11,874 bases of DNA. Origin: Candidatus Shapirobacteria bacterium (lineage in GTDB: Bacteria > Patescibacteriota > Microgenomatia > VGLL01). The stretch covers positions 1 through 11,874 of the forward strand of contig VGLL01000024.1 in NCBI GenBank assembly GCA_016866735.1. Reading direction: 5' to 3'. Numbering within the stretch: position 1 is the stretch's first letter; the number at the start of each line of letters is the position of its first letter. The notes beneath the pieces are model-generated. The model saw only the letters and a list, made by a program, of their open reading frames with translations. It made no database searches and was not told the DNA's origin. Positions 7,243-11,874 of this stretch are shown in pieces. The translations under genes were made by a program, and so were the position numbers.

Positions 7243-7395
7243 TTAGTGTCCCAGAGATTTTAAGAGCTCAATCTTTTTCTTCAGGGTTGGATCTTTGATT
7301 GTTGTTTCGATAAAAGTGACTTCTCCTGTTTCCGTGTTGGTAACCTTATGGGTGAGAACTTTTCCGGCTGCCTTAAGTATTTGCTTCAAGCTCAT
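7243..7395 (-). CDS. Possible small protein of 50 residues, unknown function
   Basis: ATG (complement of 7393-7395) to TAA (complement of 7243-7245). The product begins MSLKQILKAAGKVLTHKV, continues NTETGEVTFIETTIKD and ends KKKIELLKSLGH. The composition is natural for a small soluble alpha/beta protein, with no runs or frame-shadow look, whereas the plus-strand frame across 7264-7347 is rich in C, W and F and looks noncoding. An AGGAG lies about 18 bases before the ATG, rather far. No promoter is apparent upstream, where the envelope gene's signal-peptide codons lie. It overlaps the start of that gene (7348) by 48 bases, head to head, so either the envelope gene starts later or this is the surviving tail of a broken gene. 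The family is not recognised. Confidence 0.4.
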   Translation of the reverse strand: MSLKQILKAAGKVLTHKVTNTETGEVTFIETTIKDPTLKKKIELLKSLGH

Positions 7396-9531
7396 TCTGG
7401 TTTGATTTTTTCTCTCCTACTCCCCCTAACCTTCCCCAAGGCAACCCTGGCCATCGATCCTCTTCCTACCCAGGCGGCGACACTGCAAGTCGGCGCCACT
7501 GTTCCTCCCAGGGCAAGCGATTTTCAATTTGAATTTGCTTCCCCTGACCAGCCAGCGACCATCGGCCCAAACACTCTTCTTGAATACACCCTCACCTACG
7601 GCTCAAACCTTGCTTTTGCTACTTCTTTAAATCTTGAGGCTGAGTGGGGCCTGGGCGCCCTCGTCGGCCAAAACCTGTCCGCTTTCGAAATCGTCTCTTT
7701 TGTTCCCGGCAGCGCGACGGCTGGGTATCAAGGAAGCCTCCCGATAATTGATCAGGCCAAACGCCGAATCACCTGGAAAATTGATAGTTTTCCGAAAAAA
7801 ACAACAAACCAAACTGTCTCTTTTAAACTTAAAACGCCTAGTCGATATTTAGGCGACCAGAAGATCGGTTTTTCCGTTCAGGCAAGGCTATACACCTCCC
7901 AAGTTTCTCTGCCCTTTAAAATCATTAAACAAATTTATAGCCCGGCTAAATTCCTTCAGAATGAATACGCCGACCTTGCCGGCATCGAAACAGAAATAAG
8001 AAGCGTTGATGACCAATCCTTTTCTCTTTTAGTGCGCACCCGTCAACCAACACGAGCCACCCTTTACTACGGCAAGGAAGCTCGTCTCGGCCAAGAGGCC
8101 TCCGGCCAAAACCTAAGCCAAGAAAAAATTCTCCGTGTTGCCGGTCTGGAAAAGGAAAATGTTTTGATAAGCGCTTCGGGAATTACTTTAAAAAATCGCT
8201 CCTCCGCGGGGACGCCCGGCTCGGTTACCTTCTTGCCCAATAAAAGCCTTGATCTTTTCTTGCCTTTTAAGGTAAGCGTGCCGGTTCAGGTTTTTGTCAG
8301 AATGGTGCCCGCCCAGGTGCTCGGCATCAATAACCTTAGCCCCATTCCCTATTTAGAGAAAACGCGACTTCTTGAAACCGAACCCAATGTTTTTAGCGGT
8401 AAGGTGATGATGCCAGCTAAGCCAGGCAATTACGAGCTTTTAATCGAGGCTTTGGGCGTGGATGGTTCCCTCAATCAGGACGTTTTAGCCAAATTCTACC
8501 TGGCCGAACACCTCAAAATAGTTGACAATCTTGGTTCGCCTATCGAAAAGGCGCGGGTAGCGCTTGAATGGTACGATAAAAGGCAACGGCTCTTTGAGTA
8601 TTTTCCCGCGGAATCATTTGGATTTAGAAATCCGGCTTATTCCGAACCTGATGGTTCGGTTGATGTCATTTTACCCGAGGGAGAATATCGTTTGAGGGCA
8701 AGCGCTATCGGCTACCTGCCCCAAGAGCTAACTTTTGCGTTCTCTCCCCTGGCTGGTCAAGATTATCCCAAGCTCACTTTAGTTAAGAAACCTTTTTCTC
8801 TAGCCGATTTTGCCGGTTACTACCGCACTGTTCTGGCCGATACGTTAAGATTCCTGAATTACAACTTCGAAAAATTGGCTGCTTCCTACCGCTTCTTTAA
8901 CTTTGCCCTTTTGATCGGGCTCTTTCTCCTTTCGGTGATCAGCTTTCTTTTGACTGCCAGCCGCCTGAAAATGTCCCTCGAAGACGTTCTCCTCTATTTC
9001 GAAAAGTATGCCCGCCTCTTCAGCGGCCAGAAAATTAAGCCGGCAGAGCTTTTAACGGGGTTTATCGAAAATAGGGAAACAGGCCTTCCTCTCCACGCGG
9101 CGGCTGTCTTTCTGACGGCTAGCGGCAAACGCCACGCTTACTCACGCGATATCACTAATTATCTCGGCGAATTCCATTTACGGATGAAGCCAGGAGAAGA
9201 TTTTTGGTTGATTGCCAAGGAGGCGGGCTTCGAAACCCTAAAGAGACGAGTTACGAGCCAAGACTTAGGAAAAAAACCTTTTGTTTTATCTTTGCGAAGA
9301 GAGCCGCAAGTCAGTGGGTCGAAAATAATGGAGCTTCTGGAAGTGCTCGGTCTGGGAATCGTTCACACCGCTTCCGATACCCTTTTTGCCCTCATCTTTC
9401 TTTTGAACATTCTCCTCATTTTCAGATTAGGTATGGACAGAGTTTGGCCGATAACGCTCGTCACCATTTTTAACTTTGGCCTCTGGGCAGAATACTCCTG
9501 GAAGAAATGGCAAGAAAGGCTCGCAAGCTAA
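7348..9531 (+). CDS. Large envelope protein: signal peptide, beta-sandwich domains, three C-terminal membrane segments
   Basis: 727 residues from ATG 7348; later TTG starts at 7381 or 7402 cannot be excluded. Residues about 19-35 (GLIFSLLLPLTFPKATLA) look like a signal sequence. Residues about 60-190 resemble a DUF11-type surface-protein domain (TIGPNTLLEYTLTYGSN). Residues about 202-275 are fibronectin III-like (QPTRATLYYGKE). Residues about 389-475 resemble the carboxypeptidase regulatory-like fold (VDNLGSPIEKARVALEWY, PDGSVDVILPEGEYRLRA). A membrane helix spans about 517-537, a second regulatory-like domain about 568-654 (ENRETGLPLHAAAVFL, LGEFHLRMKPGEDF), and two more helices lie at about 678-695 and 700-719. 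It is probably exported with one beta domain on each side of the membrane. No enzyme motif is seen. Its end overlaps the abiEii stop by 4 nt, tail to tail. Domain calls are by eye; the role is unknown. Confidence 0.85.
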   Translation: MGENFSGCLKYLLQAHSGLIFSLLLPLTFPKATLAIDPLPTQAATLQVGATVPPRASDFQFEFASPDQPATIGPNTLLEYTLTYGSNLAFATSLNLEAEWGLGALVGQNLSAFEIVSFVPGSATAGYQGSLPIIDQAKRRITWKIDSFPKKTTNQTVSFKLKTPSRYLGDQKIGFSVQARLYTSQVSLPFKIIKQIYSPAKFLQNEYADLAGIETEIRSVDDQSFSLLVRTRQPTRATLYYGKEARLGQEASGQNLSQEKILRVAGLEKENVLISASGITLKNRSSAGTPGSVTFLPNKSLDLFLPFKVSVPVQVFVRMVPAQVLGINNLSPIPYLEKTRLLETEPNVFSGKVMMPAKPGNYELLIEALGVDGSLNQDVLAKFYLAEHLKIVDNLGSPIEKARVALEWYDKRQRLFEYFPAESFGFRNPAYSEPDGSVDVILPEGEYRLRASAIGYLPQELTFAFSPLAGQDYPKLTLVKKPFSLADFAGYYRTVLADTLRFLNYNFEKLAASYRFFNFALLIGLFLLSVISFLLTASRLKMSLEDVLLYFEKYARLFSGQKIKPAELLTGFIENRETGLPLHAAAVFLTASGKRHAYSRDITNYLGEFHLRMKPGEDFWLIAKEAGFETLKRRVTSQDLGKKPFVLSLRREPQVSGSKIMELLEVLGLGIVHTASDTLFALIFLLNILLIFRLGMDRVWPITLVTIFNFGLWAEYSWKKWQERLAS

Positions 9532-10307
9532 AAGGCCTGGCTAAGTAAATTCAAAGTTACTTCCTTATAGCTGGCCACGAAATTATGGGCAAAATTTTTA
9601 TCTCTAAATAGAGGCGCTAAATCATCGCGCAAAATCCGTAAATCTAGCTTTTTTACTTTCTCCGTCACTTTCCTTTTCAGTTCGGCTTTACTTCTCACGG
9701 CTGTAATCTCGCGCAGATAGCAGAAATTAGGGGCGATTTTCTTCTCTAAAAACCAGGCCAAGTCGAAATAGTCCCGACCCTTGACGCGGGCAGTTCTTCC
9801 TAAAATGGCGGCCAGTTTGCCAGAAAATAGATCTGGCAGGGCGTATCTTCTCACTAAAAAAGAAAAATCGTAAGTTGATTTCAAAGACAACTCAACCTTG
9901 TATTTTTTACCTACCGCTCGGCCAAAATCAATCCGCAGAAAGAGAATTTTCTTTCCGTGAACGGGAAATTTCAGTTTGACAATATTTCCCTTAGCCGAAG
10001 CGGTGATTTTTACTTCTCTATCCTGCAGAGTCTCGGAAAAATATTTCTCTAAATCACTGACAAAATCTTTTAAATTAAAGCTCTTTTCCCTTTGAATATC
10101 CAAGTCTAAATCCTCGGATAGCCGCGGCAGGGCAAAAAACATCCGCAGACAACTGCCGCCCTTAAAAAGAAGGTTTTCTCCCCACCCCGAGCTATAAATA
10201 AAATTTAGGACATAAAACTGCAGCTGCTCTTTTAATAAATTGCGTAAATACAGGGGGTCAATCCCGACGTTCTCGTGCGTAATTCGCAAAAGCTCCTCGG
10301 CAATCAT
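9528..10307 (-). CDS. abiEii: AbiEii/AbiGii-type nucleotidyltransferase toxin (type IV toxin-antitoxin)
   Basis: 259 residues. The nucleotidyltransferase signature is clear: LFKGGSCLR (48-55), then PRLSEDLDLD (61-70), whose acidic residues bind the metal in this superfamily. Further on, FLRIDFG (123-129) could supply another acidic residue. The motif KLAAILGRTARVKGRDYFDLAWFL (K164, R178-D179, D182) is the usual C-terminal hallmark of the AbiEii/DUF1814 family. Known family members are GTP-binding NTases, some of which modify tRNA and block growth, and AbiE systems can give phage abortive infection. The length is normal to slightly short. The ATG overlaps the upstream antitoxin's TGA as ATGA (10304-10307), so the two genes are translationally coupled. 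The stop overlaps that of the convergent envelope gene. Confidence 0.9.
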   Translation of the reverse strand: MIAEELLRITHENVGIDPLYLRNLLKEQLQFYVLNFIYSSGWGENLLFKGGSCLRMFFALPRLSEDLDLDIQREKSFNLKDFVSDLEKYFSETLQDREVKITASAKGNIVKLKFPVHGKKILFLRIDFGRAVGKKYKVELSLKSTYDFSFLVRRYALPDLFSGKLAAILGRTARVKGRDYFDLAWFLEKKIAPNFCYLREITAVRSKAELKRKVTEKVKKLDLRILRDDLAPLFRDKNFAHNFVASYKEVTLNLLSQAF

Positions 10308-10939
10308 CGCCTGGCCTCCATAATTTCTAAAATCTGCTTCATTTTAGCGGACCTGGCCTTTTTGGTAAAAGAGGCAAATTCCCTAAAATCGTCTTTGGAA
10401 AAAACCTCCCAGTTAATCCTTAGGCCTTCAGTAATCTCCTGCCGCAAGTCAACAATTTTCCTAAGATACAAAAAATCAAAAAGGGCCTTGGCTGGGGTGG
10501 CGATTTTAATTTTTTTATCTAAAAAATCTTTTTCGGAAAAACCGCCGAATAAGCTCGGTTTGATATTTTTATAGATAAAAGTGCCAAGAGAATTGGCAAA
10601 AATCCGGCTGCTTTTTGGGGTAATCGAGGTCAGCGCCAAAATTCCCTCAGGGATCAGGCCATATTCGGCCAAGGCGTATTCTAAAGAAAGATAGGAAGGA
10701 AAACGAAGCATATTGGCCAAATACTCCTGATATAGCTTTCTCTCCACTCTCTCCACAAAAACCGAAGAGGCATAAAGGCCTTTTTTCAGAGACAAAAGGT
10801 ATCCCTTTTTCCGCAGCCGCTCGATTTTTTTGTCTAAATTTTTCCCTGTTTTGCCGATAAGTTCCCTCGCGGCAAATTTATTAAAATAAGGCAGCGCCTC
10901 CAGCTCCCTTTGGTATTTTATTCCGGAAATACTAATCAT
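10304..10939 (-). CDS. abiEi: AbiEi-type antitoxin / transcriptional regulator
   Basis: 211 residues from ATG (complement of 10937-10939). An N-terminal winged helix (ALPYFNKFAARELIG, then KKIERLRKKGYLLSLKKGLY) is followed by the AbiEi body (FPSYLSLEYALAEYGLIPEG, TSITPKSSRIF, IKIATPAKALFDFLYL). In characterised AbiE systems this protein neutralises AbiEii and represses its own operon through inverted repeats. The frame extends upstream to a TTG near 11065, adding 42 codons, but that stretch contains a TTGACA/CACAAT promoter and two dyads placed correctly for the shorter start, and the extra residues look unlike the family. With the ATG start the transcript would have only a few leader bases. 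It is the first gene of the operon, with a 4-nt overlap to abiEii. Confidence 0.87.
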   Translation of the reverse strand: MISISGIKYQRELEALPYFNKFAARELIGKTGKNLDKKIERLRKKGYLLSLKKGLYASSVFVERVERKLYQEYLANMLRFPSYLSLEYALAEYGLIPEGILALTSITPKSSRIFANSLGTFIYKNIKPSLFGGFSEKDFLDKKIKIATPAKALFDFLYLRKIVDLRQEITEGLRINWEVFSKDDFREFASFTKKARSAKMKQILEIMEARR

Positions 10940-10948
10940 TTGGTAGTA

Positions 10949-10977
10949 ATTGTGAAACAAAAAATGAAAAATGTCAA
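10949..10977 (-). promoter_or_regulatory. Promoter of the abiE operon
   Basis: On the minus strand TTGACA (complement of 10972-10977), a 17-bp spacer and CACAAT (complement of 10949-10954, 4 of 6 matches). The start point would be only a few bases before the ATG at 10939, predicting a leaderless or nearly leaderless message. Confidence 0.65.
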
Positions 10978-11000
10978 GCAGTTGACTTTTACGAAAAGTC
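10973..11000 (-). promoter_or_regulatory. Overlapping dyads at the abiE promoter; candidate AbiEi operator
   Basis: Two perfect inverted repeats overlap here. GACTTTT-ACG-AAAAGTC (10984-11000) has 7-bp arms and lies just upstream of the -35. GTCAA-GCAG-TTGAC (10973-10986) has 5-bp arms and overlaps the -35 itself. AbiEi antitoxins are known to bind inverted repeats at their promoters for negative autoregulation, so this is the obvious place for it. The binding itself is inferred. Confidence 0.5.
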
Positions 11001-11103
11001 TTTCCGCGACTTAGCAAATCTTCACCGCCGAAAGGCACGAGGAAAAATAAGGCTTCTTGTCCCAATGAATTAAATCATTGATATGGCGAGTTTAATGAGG
11101 GAT

Positions 11104-11172
11104 TCACTTTTTTATCATCGCCAGCTGGTAGGCCTTGCTTCCCGGAAATTCTTTTTTGTCTCTTTTGTCTCT
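11104..11172 (-). pseudogene. Possible 22-codon 3' remnant of a gene
   Basis: On the minus strand the frame runs between a TAA (complement of 11173-11175) and a TGA (complement of 11104-11106) and ends KEFPGSKAYQLAMIKK. It has no start codon. The residue pattern looks like a natural protein C-terminus, but it is short and could be chance. Confidence 0.25.
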
Positions 11173-11225
11173 TTAGAAACTATTTAACCCTAAGGATTTA
11201 AGTCGCTGATGGTATCTTTTGCTCT

Positions 11226-11247
11226 TTTTTTCTTGTTCAAGAAAAAA
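11226..11247. repeat. Perfect AT-rich palindrome, 10-bp arms
   Basis: TTTTTTCTTG (11226-11235), a TT centre, then CAAGAAAAAA (11238-11247). Since it is a palindrome with T residues on the 5' side on both strands, it does not form a normal intrinsic terminator in either direction. It may be a protein-binding site or a cruciform. Confidence 0.5.
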
Positions 11248-11273
11248 CCTTTCCGCAAGCTTAGGTTGAGGAT

Positions 11274-11319
11274 CAAGGCTGCAGTTTTTCAAGGTAGTAT
11301 GAAGGAAGACAAGGCTGCA
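11274..11319 (+). repeat. Short spaced direct repeat CAAGGCTGCA
   Basis: CAAGGCTGCA occurs at 11274-11283 and 11310-11319, each followed after about a dozen bases by GGTAG. The 36-bp spacing is close to three and a half helical turns. No function can be assigned. Confidence 0.4.
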
Positions 11320-11430
11320 AAAAATTCGGTAGGGCCATCTTAAATATAATTTTAACGAAAAAACGGGCTATTTTCAACTACCAACTCCTCGCCTTAGAAA
11401 AAGGGGGCAGTTCAGATTACAAGCGACTCC

Positions 11431-11519
11431 CCTCTTGACAAGTCCTGATAAATCCTTCTTAATAAACTTAGACAAAGTTGGACAAACATGGATAACCTGC
11501 CTGGAAATTCTTTCTTGAC
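11431..11519 (+). repeat. 89-bp direct repeat, copy 2 (intact promoter and start of the HTH gene)
   Basis: This is the copy that leads into a complete reading frame, so it is probably the source of the copy at 7145-7233. There is one mismatch (T11449 against C7163). Both flanks diverge at once outside the block: C11520 against T7234 on the right, C11430 against G7144 on the left. Confidence 0.9.
11435..11463 (+). promoter_or_regulatory. Promoter of the HTH gene
   Basis: TTGACA (11435-11440), a 17-bp spacer and CTTAAT (11458-11463, 4 of 6 matches). The ATG lies 25 bases past the -10. Between them, ACAAAGTTGGACAAAC carries a short direct repeat GACAAA (11471 and 11481) but no clear Shine-Dalgarno site. 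Confidence 0.6.
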
Positions 11520-11874
11520 CATCCAAGAGGCGGCGAACCGCCTCGGTGTTTCTACCAAAACTCTGCGGCGCTGGGAGGCAAGGGGAATCATTACCGCCGA
11601 AAGAACCCCCGGCCACCAAAGACGTTATTCTGTTAGTCAACTAGAGAACTTTAAAAAGCCGAAGTATCAACCGCTGCCACCAGCGAACAGCGAACAGCGA
11701 ACATGGAACAGCGAACAGCGAACATGGAACAGCGAGACTTCACTACCTAAGGAACTGCTTCCTTCTCCCACAAAGATAAGCGGCACGCTTTTAGTCTTAA
11801 GCGCTATTCTTAGTTTTGCTCTTGGTTTTGCCACGATTTCTCTGGCGCAAAAAACACCTCTTTTTGCCGCCCTA
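11488..11874 (+). CDS. MerR-like HTH protein with a membrane segment (3' truncated by the window)
   Basis: 129 codons are visible from ATG 11488 and the frame is open at the window end. Residues about 9-56 form a MerR/excisionase-type winged helix: FLTIQEAANRLGVSTKTLRR, WEARGIITAERTPGHQRRYS and VSQLENF, with the usual W-E-x-x-G-x-I turn and the R-x-P-x-x-x-R-R-Y wing. A linker (about 60-96) contains two copies of NSEQRTW encoded by 7-bp tandem repeats. Residues about 99-120 (SGTLLVLSAILSFALGFATI) are a membrane helix, so the protein should be a DNA-binding domain tethered to the inner membrane with a following part outside. This is not the architecture of a standard soluble MerR regulator. 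What follows the helix cannot be seen. The first ten codons are duplicated at 7202. Confidence 0.85.
   Translation, partial: MDNLPGNSFLTIQEAANRLGVSTKTLRRWEARGIITAERTPGHQRRYSVSQLENFKKPKYQPLPPANSEQRTWNSEQRTWNSETSLPKELLPSPTKISGTLLVLSAILSFALGFATISLAQKTPLFAAL
11682..11737 (+). repeat. Heptanucleotide tandem repeat inside the HTH gene
   Basis: Eight 7-bp units run from 11682: AGCGAAC three times, ATGGAAC, AGCGAAC twice, ATGGAAC, then a diverged AGCGAGA. The higher-order unit is 21 bp, identical at 11689-11709 and 11710-11730, so gain or loss of a 21-bp unit keeps the frame while gain or loss of one 7-bp unit shifts it. It encodes the NSEQRTW linker repeats. Confidence 0.9.

Larger units (their letters stand above)
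10940..11487. other. Gene-poor stretch between the divergent abiE operon and HTH gene
   Basis: Apart from the abiE promoter and dyads (10949-11000), no intact gene is convincing. It holds an imperfect dyad CAATGA...TCATTG (11063-11080), a degraded minus-strand gene tail (11104-11172), tandem TTTTGTCTC units near 11156-11173, a 10-2-10 palindrome (11226-11247), a spaced repeat CAAGGCTGCA (11274 and 11310) and, at its right edge, the promoter within the 89-bp repeat. It looks like a degraded or recombined junction. Confidence 0.6.

Noticed and set aside
10304..10307. Recoded UGA (Gracilibacteria-type code)
   Set aside because: TGA serves as the stop of abiEi at a typical ATGA overlap, and no gene here has in-frame TGA codons.
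10940..11065. 42-residue N-terminal extension of AbiEi from a TTG start
   Set aside because: The stretch contains the promoter and operator-like dyads and has no family-like residues.
11374..11640. Minus-strand 88-codon frame opposite the HTH gene
   Set aside because: It lies antisense to a clear HTH domain and through the promoter; no coding character.
1..11874. tRNA, rRNA, insertion-sequence transposase or integrase genes
   Set aside because: No cloverleaf, rRNA signature or transposase/recombinase motif was recognised on either strand.

Overview
The window looks like an accessory region of a small-genome bacterium, most likely a member of the Candidate Phyla Radiation (Patescibacteria, perhaps Microgenomates). 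This is an inference from style, not from a marker gene: sigma70-type promoters with weak or no Shine-Dalgarno sites, very long secreted or membrane-anchored proteins of poorly known family, and an N-terminal MerR-like helix-turn-helix joined to a membrane segment. TGA is used as a real stop at the abiEi/abiEii junction, so the UGA-recoded Gracilibacteria/Absconditabacteria are unlikely.

Layout, left to right. Positions 2-166 hold the C-terminal tail of a probable M20 metallopeptidase. Positions 226-5631 encode a giant secreted or membrane-anchored RHS/YD-repeat protein of 1801 residues. It has a SpvB-like start, a canonical RHS-associated core, an eight-cysteine PSI-like insert just before the core, and a variable C-terminal module carrying a HELLH zinc-protease motif, so it resembles a polymorphic toxin. 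Positions 5808-7061 encode a DUF4143-type AAA ATPase with its own near-consensus promoter. Positions 7348-9531 encode a 727-residue envelope protein with a signal peptide, beta-sandwich domains and three C-terminal membrane segments. Its 5' end overlaps a possible 50-residue gene on the opposite strand.

On the minus strand, 9528-10939 is a two-gene AbiE-type (type IV) toxin-antitoxin operon, antitoxin first. Its promoter carries two overlapping dyads that could be the antitoxin's operator. It ends tail-to-tail with the envelope gene, sharing 4 nt. Positions 10940-11487 hold no convincing intact gene, only a degraded gene tail, palindromes and short repeats. From 11488 to the window end is the start of a MerR-like HTH protein with a 7-bp tandem repeat in its linker and then a membrane helix.

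Two repeat families link the region. An 89-bp block holding the promoter and first ten codons of the HTH gene occurs again, with one mismatch, 4286 bp upstream in front of the envelope gene, where the reading frame stops after 11 codons. A 51-bp block that looks like the last codons of a lost minus-strand gene lies on both sides of the ATPase gene. Together with the toxin-like RHS C-terminus, AbiE, gene-tail remnants and a compositional change within the RHS gene, this suggests a rearranged accessory locus. I see no direct functional link between the RHS protein and the AbiE pair, and no immunity gene directly behind the RHS module.
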